DNA of 64,000 bases from Cristatella mucedo (lineage: Eukaryota; Bryozoa; Phylactolaemata; Cristatellidae). The stretch spans positions 248,001-312,000 of the forward strand of contig WPIO01000186.1 of NCBI GenBank assembly GCA_009760855.2, written 5' to 3'. The notes below the pieces were generated by a model that was not told where the DNA came from, ran no database searches, and worked only from the letters and a program-made list of their open reading frames with translations. Within the stretch, counting starts at the first letter, position 1. Every line of letters begins with the position of its first letter. A program made the translations under genes and the position numbers. Shown piece by piece: positions 22,800 through 33,054 of this stretch.

Positions 22800-22975
22800 T
22801 GTGGTCTTAGCCTGAGTGCTGAGATGCTCAGACTTCACGTCTGAGAGTGGTCGTGGAATCGAGTCCTGCAGCAATTCTGGATTGCCCATTGCAAGCAGGG
22901 GTATGACAGCGATAGCTGCTAAGGCTCTTCTGCAGCTCATAGATGAAGCTGCTCAATCAGCCTTGACCTTTACTT
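22800..22975 (+). mobile_element. SINE-A-related, diverged
   Basis: GGAATCGAGTCCTGCAGCAA as decayed B box, CCATTGCAAGCAGGGGTATG, GGCTCTTCTGCAGCTC and GCTGCTCAATCAGCC. Confidence 0.55.
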
Positions 22976-23296
22976 TAGTTATACTTCACCTTGGCAGCGG
23001 CACCAGGTGTTTCGAGAGCCGAATTTTTGCTCGATGCCTTTAGTAGCCGACGATGTTACCTGTGGGACTCTGCGCTTTGGCCAGCTGCGCTCAAGGCGGC
23101 ATCAGGATTTGTTCGGCACACTGAAATTCACTGAGATCTGCTACAAATCAACTGCAAGACACTCAAGTAGCAGCTGTATGTTAAGCAGCTTAGAGCCTAT
23201 CTGCTGTGCTGTGCATAGAGCTTGTCCGCTAAGTTTCGCTGCAGTTTGCTGCTTGTTTTCTCGCATTCTCTTGACAAACTGTTGAAAAAAATGATA

Positions 23297-23445
23297 TATA
23301 ATTCATTTGCATAGCGCCCCAAGAGAACTTAATCTCTACTCAAGTGCTTCACATACGCCTCGGGGCTCGAGCCCACGACCTCAGCCAGACCTTGGTCGGG
23401 GCGAGCACCTTAACCGCTAGACCAAACCAGCTCGGCGTTGAAAGC
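23297..23445 (-). mobile_element. SINE-B, well preserved
   Basis: On the minus strand: GAGCTGGTTTGGTCTAGCGG (A-box region), GGTGCTCGCCCCGACCAAGG, GGGCTCGAGCCC (B box), then AGCACTTGAGTAGAGATTAA and GTTCTCTTGGGGCGCTATGC. Best guide to the full SINE-B structure. Confidence 0.85.
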
Positions 23446-23971
23446 CAAGTTCCACCGTACTGCTGCCAGTACAAGCCTTCTGCCACTTCCGGAGCTAAAT
23501 ATCGGCTGGTTGTAATTCAAGTAGCTATTTTGCATTATCTTGCATCGTCTACCGGTTGTATCTGCCAAATTTCGCAGCCGAATCCTTCTTTCGCATTTCC
23601 AAGAAAACGTCTTCGAGGAAGCACTTTATGTGACTGCGTTTTGTGGCGGGAGCTGCCGAGCTGCCCAGTCCGTCTAGAGTTACTGTGACCCTAAAAAGTA
23701 GGGAAATTTGGCCGATCCACTCTGCGTACAGCGCTGTCTGTAATATACGCGATCAGCAGTTGAGCTTCTCGAAGCTGATCTGCCTCATCATTCATATCTC
23801 TGGGTTTACTGAGAAGGAAACCTTTTTCGTTGGCTTAAAAGAGGCCACGACAGGTCGAATCGGAGTCTCTGGAGGAAGGCTGCCAATGTTTCTTGTTCGT
23901 TGGGTCCGCGTAGCCTCGGGCAAAGCTGCAGGCTCTCCTCCGAATGCGGTCCGAAGTCTCTTCAAAAAATA

Positions 23972-24135
23972 CTAGCTTATTTAACAGTCTTTTGGAGAGT
24001 GGCAAAAGAGCCTGTATAGCCATCACTACCACTTGCAGCAGCAATAAATGATCGCCCACAGCAGGATTTGAACCCACGACCTCGGGAGCGATGTCGTGAA
24101 AAGCCTTGCCTGGTGTGCCATCACTGCTCACCGAT
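23972..24135 (-). mobile_element. SINE-A, minus strand
   Basis: Complement of GGTGAGCAGTGATGGCACACC ... GGGTTCAAATCCTGC ... GACTGTTAAATAAGC. Confidence 0.75.
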
Positions 24136-24234
24136 GAAATCTTCTAGAGTTGCCAAAGAGGCCGTCTTACCGGCTCTTCTTTGGCGAAAACGTTGCTTTA
24201 AAAAATCCAGCGTTGCTTTAAAAAAAAGACAATG

Positions 24235-24425
24235 TTATGGAGAAGCAGAGCTACGGTGACCCACTAGGTAAGGCGGTTGAATTTCACGGCCTCGGTCCCT
24301 AGGTCGTGGGTTCGAATCTTGCGGTGAGCGATCATTTATTGCCGCTGCAAGCCGTGTTGATTTCCTCCAAGGCTCTTCTGCCGATAAACAAAAAGAGGCT
24401 GTGAACTGTGCGAGTATTTATTTAT
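24235..24425 (+). mobile_element. SINE-A
   Basis: CACTAGGTAAGGCGGTTGAA, GTGGGTTCGAATCTTGCGGT, CCGCTGCAAGCCGTGTTGA and AAAAAGAGGCTGTGAACTG, then TATTTATTTATT. Confidence 0.8.
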
Positions 24426-24639
24426 TAAAGGAAACCAGGCCATCGGACGTGACTTTGAGTAGTACAGTTAGTGATCGGTCCCCAGTTGGCGAAGCCTAGA
24501 AGAAGTAGTGAAGGCCTATCTATCGTGCGGCCAAATGAGGCCATCGTTCAGCAAGGTAGTTCATCGCTGCTCTAGCATGAGACGGCAGCGAGGCCAAATG
24601 AGCTATTTATCTATTAGGACGAATATTTCCATTCAATAT

Positions 24640-24735
24640 TATTGAATATCTATTGAATATTTATTTTTATTTTTAATACTTATTTGTATTTATTTAATAT
24701 TGAATATTTATTGAATATCTATTGAATCGAATATA
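24640..24735. repeat. AT-rich tandem repeat
   Basis: Repeats of ATTGAATATCTATTGAATAT and TTTATTTTTA, followed by a short C-run at 24741-24750. Confidence 0.7.
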
Positions 24736-26257
24736 TCTCACCCCCCCCCCCTTGTCCTGGGTGAGGCAAAGGGTGAGGTGGGGGGGGCAGGGCGTGTGTG
24801 AGGCAAGACTATAACCGATGCTGCCCCGACAGGTTTCTTGGTCTTTCATACCCCTAGATCAGTAAAAACTGGTGGAGTCGCCATTGTCACCCATTCCACT
24901 CTCAGTTTCACATCGTTTGCAGTCCCCTCGAAGCAGTCTGTCGAATCTACTGTTGTAAGACCCTTTGACAACAAGCTTACAATGATGGTAGTAATGTGTC
25001 GCCCCCCCCCCCCAGGTACCAAGTCCTCACTGTTCTCAGATTTCTCCGATCTCACTTCGATTCTGTGTGCGAGAAATCGATCTTTCCTCGTTATGGGTGA
25101 TTTTAGTATTCATTTTGAAGATACGGGTGCCGAATTTCGGGCACTGTGTTTTTTCTCTTAGGGCTCATGTGCACGACAGCACTCATAATAAGGGTCACAC
25201 TCTCGATGAAATATTCCCGATGAGGGTATATATCCTTGATTATTACAAAGTTCTGCTCATTTTAACATATGCAGATCTCGTTCAGTCTACAGAACCCTCC
25301 TCCGAATCCATAATCATCTGCGATTCTCAAATCTCAAGAACTTTTATATCAATGTTGTCACAGCGAAAATATCATCTTCGCCCATGCTGCTCAATTCCCC
25401 ATCCGACCTGTCACCGTTGGTAGAATGCTACAACACGACACTTGCTGACGTGCTTAACGAGTTTGCACCACTGACTAGGCTAAATGTGTGCTCTCGTCCA
25501 GACGGCCTATGGTTTACCGCAAACATTAAAAGCTAGGTCTTCTAAATGCAAGCTTAAGAAAGCATACGACAGATCAGAACTGACTGTCCATCGTCAGGCA
25601 TACGAAGACTACAGTTGAAAATATCAATTGATTCAAGCAAAGGCCAAGTCAAGCTCTGCAAAAACATTGTTGGAGCACAGATGCACAATCGAAAAAAGCT
25701 TTATGTCCGTCACCTTTATCGCTCCCGGGCTCGGCAATATGTGGTGACCTAGCCAATCGCTTCTCTAGCTTCTTTGTCAGCAAGATAGATAGGTGGACAT
25801 GATCAAAGAGTCAATCAATAAGGTAGCACTATCCACCCTGGACTCCTGTCTCTCAAAAACATCGGCACAGGACTCCTGTTCCTCAATTCTGGGCACTACC
25901 TCAATGTCTGCATTCAAATAGGCCTGGTGTGACCTTATTTTGAAATTCGTAACCCAACCAAAGAAGACTAATTGTCTTGTAGACCCTATTCGATCTGCTG
26001 CTGTCATGTATAACTAACATAATCAATATTTCCTTAGCCTCGGGTCATGCCCCTGCAACTTTCAAGAAAGCTGTTGTTAGGCCACTAATTAAGAAAGCGA
26101 CACTAGACTAAGAGAACTTGGGGAGGTTTCGTTCGGTCTTCCTCCTACCGTTCCTACCAAAGACACTAGAACGAGTTGTGGCAAACCAGCTGAACTTGTA
26201 TATTGAAACCTCAAACCTAGCAAGTAAGTACCAGTCTGGATTTAGAGCTAATCACTG

Positions 26258-26815
26258 CACTGGCTACCAGTCAAGCAACGGATTGACTTCACGGTTTTAT
26301 CGCTCACTTTTAAGTCCCTTCATTCTATGGCTCCAGCATATCTCTCAGATATACTACCCCATCAGGCCAAGCATCGTACCACCCGCTTTTCGGAATCCAA
26401 CAGTCTACAAATACCTCGTACAAACCTTAAGTCCTTTGGAGACCGTGCATTTAGTTCGTATGCTTCCAAAGCCTGGAACTCCCTCTCGACCTGCGTCATA
26501 ACATCCCCTGACATGACCACATTTAAAAGGAACTTAAAAACACCTTTTAAGGACAGCATTTAGTGGGTCCCTGTGATTCGTCCATGATGTGCTTATGCGT
26601 GCTGACACTGTGCATGCTGCCACTAACCACATTTGCATGCTGACCCTGTGCATGTCACCCCTAACCATGTTATTCATTTTGTTTGTTTTTCAAGCATGAT
26701 TTTACTTACCATTCAATTGCCTTTCACTTTGCAGCAAATTTAAAGCGCCTAGAAAGAGGTTAATTCTCTGAGGGTGCTTTATCAAGTGCATTATTATTAT
26801 TATCATTATTTTTAC
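26258..26815 (+). mobile_element. younger 5'-truncated LINE family 1 nested in the older copy
   Basis: Begins TGCACTGGCTACCAGTCAAG (C-terminal coding region), has MAPAYLSDILPHQAKHRTTR and an intact 3' UTR, and ends with ATTATTATTATCATTATTTT. The flanking LINE sequence AATCAC/TCCACAGAGTCC is continuous in the reference copy at about 2056-2072, which proves the nesting. Confidence 0.85.
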
Positions 26816-27112
26816 TCCACAGAGTCCGAAATACTAAATTTGTATAGCGATCTTCACAGGAATGCAGACTTGGGTAAAGTCTCTCTGCTTGTTTTGCTTG
26901 ATCTTTCGGCAGCGATTGATGCAATTGATCACCAAGTCCTTGAGCGCCTCGCATCTCGCCTGGGCATCACCGGCGCTGCACTGCAATGGTTCAGGTCATA
27001 TCTCAGTGGGTGACTCCAGAGTATTGATGTGAACAGACAAAGGTCATCAGAAGAATCACTGAAGTACGGGAGCCTTTGGGCTCTGTGATTGGTCTGCTTC
27101 CTTTCACTGTTT

Positions 27113-27115
<3 letters not shown>

Positions 27116-27200
<85 letters not shown>
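27116..27200. repeat. (CT)n microsatellite inside a LINE RT region
   Basis: 85 bases of pure CT repeat. In the reference LINE the same place reads TATACTCTGCCTCTTGCTGATG, so the tract grew out of a CT-rich coding stretch. Confidence 0.9.
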
Positions 27201-27202
<2 letters not shown>

Positions 27203-28304
27203 GCTGATGTGATCACCAAGCTTAATCTAGGCTTTCACTTCTATACAGATGACAATCAGTTGTACCTTTGCTTTGATCTCACCCAGCCCTCCAGCACGTC
27301 GAATTCTCTTCACACCCTTTCTGAATGTCCTGCTGACATCTGCACATGGATGGCAGCATTCTTTCTCAAAATAAGTGATGATAAAACTAACTTGTTAGTT
27401 ATTGTCATCCCAGTTGACTGAGGAACTGAAAATATTGTCGCTAAAAATCGACTTGCCACCAGCATGTCTCCTGTTGCATCTGCACGTAATCTATGTGTCC
27501 TGTTCCAAAGCAGCCTTTCACTAGACGAGCACATAAGCTCTAAAGTAAGTCTGCCTACCTTTTTCAGCTGCATAACATTGCTAAAATTCGGGCTTGCTTA
27601 GACAAGGAAACTACATCCAAAATGGTCTATGGAATCGTAGCACTCCATCTTGTCTTCTGCAACTCACTGCTTGCTGGTCTACCGGCATATGCAATCAGGC
27701 GCTTAATGTTTGTGCAAAAACTATGCAGCCAGGCTCGTCTATCCTGAGCATCGCCGTTGCCGAATCACGACACTTCTTGCCGACCTGCACTGGCTCACAA
27801 TCAAGCAGCATATCGACTTCAAGGTTCTGTCACTTACGTTTAGCTCCCATCATTCTCTCCTGACTCAATTCGTGTAGCTATACCTCGTACGAATCTCAAA
27901 ACCTTTGGAGACCCTGCCTTTAGTTCATTCACTCTCAATGCCTCAAATTGATTTCCGACTGACGTCACGACGACATCCCTGACATTGTGATATGATAAGA
28001 GTAGCTTAAAAAGCACATGTTTGTTGCAACGTTTAGTGTGTCTTTGTGATTCGTTCTCTGCGTGTGTATACATGCTGACACTGTGCCTGATGTTACTAAT
28101 TATATCTACATGTTGACCCCGTGCATGTCACATCTAACAATGTTATGTTTGATAAAATTGTGAATGTTACCATTAATCATTTGATCGTGCTTTTTATAGC
28201 ATCTGTAAACGTAGAAAGAGATTCAGGTCTCTGAGGTAGCTATACAAAAGTGTTATTATTGTTAAATAATTAAGTGCTTCCCGTGGTACAAAAAATATAT
28301 ATTT

Positions 28305-28395
28305 CATTTGGTAATGCTTTCTATAAAGCATCTGTAAAATGTCTAGAAAGAGATTCAGTTCTCTGAGGGCACTTTACAAATGTATTATTATTATA
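28305..28395 (+). mobile_element. LINE family 1 tail-only copy
   Basis: AAAATGTCTAGAAAGAGATTC followed by TCTCTGAGGGCACTTTAC and an ATTATTATT tract. Confidence 0.75.
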
Positions 28396-28404
28396 TTTTA
28401 TTAT

Positions 28405-28550
28405 TAATATTATTATTATTTATTGAGCGCCTTAAGAGAACTTAATCAATCACCAGCCAGGTGCTTCACATATGCCGAAGGGCTCGAACCATTGAGGACT
28501 TCGGTCGTCAAAGGCGAGTACAGTAACCCATGGCTCGGTGCAACCAATTT
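28405..28550 (-). mobile_element. SINE-B, minus strand
   Basis: Complement contains TGGTTGCACCGAGCC, a decayed B box near 28485, and AAGTTCTCTTAAGGCGCTC at the 3' end. Confidence 0.65.
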
Positions 28551-29234
28551 ATTCTTATTCGAGGATAGAGCAGCCTTTGACACTCGTGTTCAGTTTCGGT
28601 TCCTCGAAGAGCTATCATAATATTTTAGACACGTTTTTACATTAGTTAACCGAGCGGCATGCCAGCACTGCTTCAGACTCACCAAATCAGTGGTGCAAAT
28701 TGTATTTTGGTGTGTCGATAGAGGCTTCGGGTGGCACACCTTGTGCATGGAGCCAGGAAAAGTGTAAAAGATTAAAGTAAGAGTAAAGCTTATGATAGGA
28801 CCTAGGTTAAATAATAAATAGGAATCGGCATTTAAATAGAAAGTTTTTAGAGGGTTTCAAGGCTCTTTTGAGAATATTCTTAATAGTGGTCTTGACTACG
28901 TGGTCTTGACTGCTCGAGGTTGAGATATAGCCTTGCCGAGCGGCTCTCTGCAGGCTGCTTTCTTGCAGCTGCAAGCAACTGCATAAGCTGCCTGTTGAGC
29001 TATGCTTGCTTACCTCATCTCTGCTCATTGGTCCGCAGTCTCTAACAAGCTGCAGTCAAACCTGGTCTCAGCACTGCCCGCATACTACACCAGATGGCTC
29101 CTGTGTGCACGGGTGTCTCCAGCGAACAAGTGCTGCTTTTGGAAGGTGCTTCAGAGCTTTCCTTTAGGGGAGGCGTTCCCTGGGTGGCACTAGTCGTCAG
29201 GCTATGGGGGTGCGGAAAAAAGCTCATATGCGGC

Positions 29235-29412
29235 GAAGCGTCAAAAGAAACTTGGTTAATGAGCTCAAGGGTAAGGTGCTCAATATTCACGATTCGGATC
29301 CTGGGTTCGAGTCCTGCAGTGGGCAATCCGTAATTGCCAACTGCATCCGGTGTGATAGCTGTTTAGGTTCTTTTGCCTCAATATAAATGAGGCTGTTACA
29401 TCAGCCAACCTT
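29235..29412 (+). mobile_element. SINE-A-related copy
   Basis: AGCTCAAGGGTAAGGTGCTC, TGGGTTCGAGTCCTGC (B box, about 29302), CCAACTGCATCCGGTGTGAT and GAGGCTGTTACATCAGCC. It ends about 150 bases before exon 3 of the claudin-like gene. Confidence 0.7.
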
Positions 29413-29557
29413 GTTATTATTAGTATCATTATTTTGCACTGTGCTTGCACTTGTGCTCTCGTAATTCTATTTCGTGTTCAAAACCGCAGCAGTAAAGGAG
29501 CATTGACAGACACAAAGGCAGTCTCCCGATTAGTGCTTCGGGTCTTGTGTTTTCCAG

Positions 29558-30975
29558 CAATCCTTCAGATCGTGGAGCCGTCGGTATTCCACTATAACTA
29601 CGATAAGAACTCCGCCACGTTCTACACCGTCCCCCAAGGCGGCGCACCCTTGTACTACAGCGGCGGCTTCGCTGTCACCATCGTCGCCGCCTTCTTCTGC
29701 ATAGCGTCGACCGTTTTGGGCGGGCTCCTCTTCGTTGGCGTCTGCCGCAAGGCATCGCGAGTGCTGGGCGAGAACTACATCGAGAAAAAGATGGGCGGCA
29801 GCATCGGCGGAGCCGGCGACCTCAGCGCGGCCTCGTTAGCTTACAACCGCCGCGAGGGCGAGCGCCGGGCTGAGGCCGACGGCGCCGATCTCATCGAGAA
29901 GCTCACCGCGCACTCGCAGCAGCAGTCGCCGGCTTTTGTCGATGCGGTCAGCCGTGCGGCGTCGGGCGACTACAGGAGCGGAGAGCCGCCGCGAGCGTCC
30001 TACACCCCGTCCCGATACGCAGCAGCGACCGCCGACGATCAGCGAGGCGGAGGCGGCGACCGGGCGTCGCTGGTCAGCAGCCTGACAGGCTCGCAGCAGC
30101 AGCGTCCGGTGCCGGCGCCGAGGCGCTCGCTATCCAGCAGGTCGCAGGACGGCCTGCACCGGCCGCCGTCCGAGGAGCCAGAGCAGCCCGCATGGCCGCC
30201 GAGCCGCCGCGGTGGCGAGGCCGCCGCCGCGGCTCGGTCGTCGGCCCACGAGCTTCGCCACGGCAGCGATCATTCGGCGACCAAGAGCGGCCGCGAGCGA
30301 GCAGCGATAGAGGTGGCCAGCGAGTACGGCGACGGCGGCGGCGGCAGTAGCCGCAGGCGCTACAGCGCCGGAAGCAGCTATCGTCCGCAGCAGCCGGCTG
30401 CTGCTTCCGCCGCCGTAGCGCGGCCGCCGTCGATCAGCTCCGGCGGCGGCGGCACATCCGGCCCACGGCAGCAGCCTGAAGACTCGCGAAGTGGCGGAAG
30501 TGCGAGGCGACCCGGAGACCTGTCGCTGGGGCAGGGCAGCCTGCCGCTAAGCTCCACTTCGGGCGGAGGCGGCGGCGGAGGCGAAAGCCATCCGACGTCG
30601 CTGACCTCGACCGACATTAGCGTGGCTGCCAGCGTTCATTACGAGTCCAATCCGGCCAGCGGCTACAAGCCCAAGGAGCTGGCCATGCTTCGCTTCATCA
30701 GCGACCGCAGCCAGGCGGCTAACGCTGCCGCGGCGGCCAGGGCCTCGATGGAGCGGAGCAGAAGCAGCGGCGGCGGCAGCAGCAGCAGGGGGTCGGAGAG
30801 AGGGCAGCAGCCTCGGCAATCGACGGGGGCTTCTGGGCCCACGAGTCCCGTCGTACTCAAGAGCCCCGTCGGACCCAAGAGCCCGTCGTCGGCTGCGGCA
30901 GAGGGCGGCCCTCAGCCACCGGCGCTTAGCTCCACGCCCTCGACTAAGAAGAACTCGATCTACGTTTCCTACTGA
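29558..30975 (+). CDS. claudin/PMP22-like tetraspan protein, exon 3 (TM3 end, TM4 and long tail)
   Basis: Encodes residues 155-626. The acceptor is TGTGTTTTCCAG|CA at 29557/29558; its two leading bases complete the exon 2 codon. It finishes TM3, has a second extracellular loop (about 161-188, rich in Tyr), TM4 (about 189-216), then a cytoplasmic tail of about 410 residues. The tail is low in complexity: Ser/Gly/Ala/Arg-rich, with Gly runs, Gln-Gln-Gln, Pro-rich PAPRRSLSSRS and SPVVLKSPVGPKSPSS. It ends KKNSIYVSY before TGA. Ordinary claudins have tails of some 20-60 residues, so this one is exceptional. Codons are strongly G/C-ending, unlike the flanking repeats. Confidence 0.8.
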
Positions 30976-31510
30976 GACGTCCAGACGGCAGTCTGGTCTT
31001 AGGTCAGCGTAAAACCTACGCACTAGCGTCGCAACAATCTCGAGTCATTTGGGGACTTGGGAGTGGGATCGCGAAGACAGAGAAGATGGAGTCACTCTTA
31101 CACTCTTATCCTCTTCTCTTGTGTATTGTTAAAAAAATATCGAGCGCCATGAAGCCTATCTTCCGTTCGGAGGCCATCTTTTCCTGGGCCGAGGTGCTCC
31201 AGGCACCGTCACAGGCGACCTGGATGCCAAGGAAGCCGTACTCAAGTGTTGCGATTAGGCATCGGCAGTCATTTCTTATTCTCTACGTTGTCTTCTTTAT
31301 ACATTCCAGGAGGTCTGTAAATGTGCCTAATCAACATTCCATACGATATCTGACGTATTGCTTGCAAGTTTATTTGTGGATGGTATATTCCTGCCTCTTA
31401 ACGAGCACTTGCTACCGGATCTGGGATCTCTATGCTTCTGTCGCTAGTTCATGCCCTTTCACCTTTCATTGTAGTAACGAATCCTGCGTTCATGGCTTTA
31501 CCTTTCGGTT

Positions 31511-31516
31511 TTTATT
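31511..31516 (-). terminator. possible polyadenylation signal of the GPR158-like gene
   Basis: TTTATT on the + strand, AATAAA on the minus strand, about 385 bases downstream of the stop at 31900. Confidence 0.4.
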
Positions 31517-31536
31517 AAGCGCTGTCTGGGTATGTA

Positions 31537-31542
31537 AATAAA
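31537..31542 (+). terminator. polyadenylation signal of the claudin-like gene
   Basis: AATAAA 560 bases after the stop codon, followed by a GT-rich stretch (ACATGTGTGCAGC). Confidence 0.6.
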
Positions 31543-31899
31543 CATGTGTGCAGCATTTTTAATGTAAAAAGGAAAAATTTTCTGCTAGTGCAATATGCTC
31601 TGGCTAGCTCCTTGATGCTTGCTTGCGTCTCTGACCTTGCCATCAGATCATACTGTCTGACCTTGTCGTCTGAGCTCGTACAGGCTTCTTTTCGAATCTC
31701 TTCCTTTCTTGTCAGGTCACGGCCGCTCGTTCTAAGCGCTAGCACCGTTGTCGACGACGACGGAGAAGGCGCTGGCAGAATCGTTGCGGCAACGCAGGCG
31801 TCTGCTGTGTGGCTGGCAGCCAGCCATCTTTGAGGCTCCTTCGAAGGCAGCACTCAGGCTCGGCATCAGCTCTAGCGCTCGGTGCAGGCGGCCCGAGAG

Positions 31900-32280
31900 C
31901 TAGAGCTGCATATTCGCAGCTCGCTCGTTCTTAGGCGTCCAAGGGTCCTCGCTGGGGCGTCTAGTGCAAGCCACACCGGCCGCCATAGCGGCCGTGACCT
32001 GACCACTCTCGTGAGCCAGTGGCTCCTGCTCGTGGCTACCGCACCAGCCGTACTCGTCATCACAGGCGGCTGTGGTAGCCACCGCCGGCGAAGTCGCGGC
32101 TCCCGCGCAGCCACCGCTGCAGTCGGGCCTGGCCTTGTGGTGGTGCCCCGATCTGGAAATGCGGCTGTAGAGCTGCTTTCGTATCCGGTGATGCTTCTTC
32201 TCGTGTATGTGGGGATTCTCGTAGCGCATCACCTTCACCTTGAGCAGCTGCAGCTGCGTGTAGGCGCGACGAAGCTCTCG
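31900..32280 (-). CDS. GPR158-like: GPR158/GPR179-like class C GPCR, last recognised exon (C-terminal tail)
   Basis: Acceptor CTCTCTTTTTGCAG|CGAG at 32281/32280, phase 0. Encodes RELRRAYTQLQLLKVKVM, then RYENPHIHEKKHHRIRK. This corresponds to the helix after TM7 in GPR158/GPR179 (family pattern DELKKLYAQLEIYK followed by NNPHL and a basic run). The remainder is Ala/Ser/His-rich with no recognised motif and stops at 31900. Vertebrate members have tails of hundreds of residues; here only about 125 codons remain after the acceptor, so either the tail is short or a further unrecognised splice replaces the last part. The helical and basic parts are secure, the extreme C terminus is not. Confidence 0.7.
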   Translation of the reverse strand, partial: RELRRAYTQLQLLKVKVMRYENPHIHEKKHHRIRKQLYSRISRSGHHHKARPDCSGGCAGAATSPAVATTAACDDEYGWCGSHEQEPLAHESGQVTAAMAAGVACTRRPSEDPWTPKNERAANMQL

Positions 32281-32406
32281 CTGCAAAAAGAGAGGCCAGA
32301 CGCCGCCCTGCAATTGGCTGGCTCGTATCGAGAGAGCCGAAGCTTCCCTCAGCGCGCGAGCCCGCCCTCCTTTGGCAGCTGGTTGAACTTGCTCGCGCGA
32401 GCTCAC
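32281..32406 (-). other. 126-bp intron, in-frame and stop-free
   Basis: Donor ATCTGG|GTGAGC and acceptor CTCTTTTTGCAG|CGAG on the minus strand. Removing it gives a gapless match to the family pattern (DPDEIW|RELRRAY). Its length is a multiple of three and it has no stop, so retention would insert 42 residues. Confidence 0.8.
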
Positions 32407-32574
32407 CCAGATTTCGTCGGGATCCATTTCCTTTAGCGAGATGTCGACCACTTCGCTGTCGCCGCCGGCGCCTCGCTGACCGTTCACGTTGGCTCCGTAG
32501 CCCAGCAAGTCGGCGTTGGGGCCTTCTCTGGACCAGGGTGAGCCCTTTCCGGGCGGGCGAAATGCATACCAAAG
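32407..32574 (-). CDS. GPR158-like: GPR158/GPR179-like class C GPCR, exon after TM7
   Basis: 56 codons, phase 0 at both ends. Acceptor CTGCAG|CTTTGG (32575/32574), donor ATCTGG|GTGAGC after 32407. Starts with LWYAFRPPGKG, directly after the VGPK end of TM7, and ends with the conserved acidic EMDPDEIW. It forms the membrane-proximal cytoplasmic segment. The middle (NADLLGYGANVNGQRGAGGD) is Gly-rich and probably flexible. Confidence 0.8.
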
Positions 32575-32924
32575 CTGCAGAGCAGGCAATGCGGGAAAAC
32601 GCGATGACGCCGCCGCCCAGTCGAGGCGCCAGAAGCAGGCGCTGCGTCGAGCGAGACGAGGCCAACTCAAGCGAGTGCCGCGAAGACCGGACGGCCAAAC
32701 TTGACCACCATGCAGCCACTATCTAGTGGTCACAGCCGACAAGCAGGAATTGTTCTACATCCGGGTAGCGAGTGGGTGCACTCTGACCACGTCCGTTTGA
32801 CCGATGCAGAATTGGCATGCCGGGCAGCTTGCTGTTCGGCATTGGCCTTCAGCCTCTGGCGCTGCTTGCCGCAGACATGGTCGAGCAAGTTTCGGCCCTA
32901 GAGCAAGGTTTCACGATCGAGCTC

Positions 32925-33047
32925 GTCAAGTCACCCCGACCACGGTCTGGCCGAGGCCGTGGGCTCCGGTCCCCTGGCATATGCGAAGCACCTGAATAGA
33001 GATTAAGCTCTCTGAGAGCGCTATACAAATGAATTATATTCTATTAA
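32925..33047 (+). mobile_element. SINE-B
   Basis: CCCCGACCACGGTCTGGCCG, GTGGGCTCCGGTCCCC, then AAGCACCTGAATAGAGATTAAG, TCTCTGAGAGCGCTATAC and AAATGAATTATATTC. Confidence 0.8.
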
Positions 33048-33054
33048 GCTTGGA

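Larger units (their letters stand above)
24836..28262 (+). mobile_element. LINE family 1, long degenerate copy with nested insertion
   Basis: Starts inside the endonuclease domain (FHTPRSVKTGGVAIVTHS), passes the linker and enters the RT at about 26120. It is interrupted at 26257 after the codons for GFRANH and resumes at about 26816 with TESEILNLYSDLHRN, then LDLSAAIDAIDH. It continues to a decayed 3' UTR ending near 28262. Many stops and frameshifts are present, and the catalytic box reads YTDDNQLY. A (CT)n tract replaces part of the palm coding region. Confidence 0.85.
21612..29557 (+). other. intron 2 of the claudin-like gene
   Basis: GT (21612) to AG (29557), 7.9 kb. Packed with LINE family 1 and SINE copies listed separately. 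No gene recognised in the unassigned stretches 21612-22231, 22976-23296, 23446-23971 and 28551-29234. Confidence 0.7.
30976..31560 (+). other. 3' UTR of the claudin-like gene
   Basis: From the stop codon to the likely cleavage site after the AATAAA at 31537. No repeat recognised. Confidence 0.55.

Noticed and set aside
31515-31853. Minus-strand open frame as a further exon of the receptor
   Set aside because: No recognisable family motif and no convincing splice pair with the exon ending at 31900; cannot be supported.
32060-32719. 219-codon Arg/Ser-rich open frame on the minus strand
   Set aside because: It is a shadow frame over the post-TM7 exons and the small intron of the receptor gene; the family match is in the neighbouring frame.
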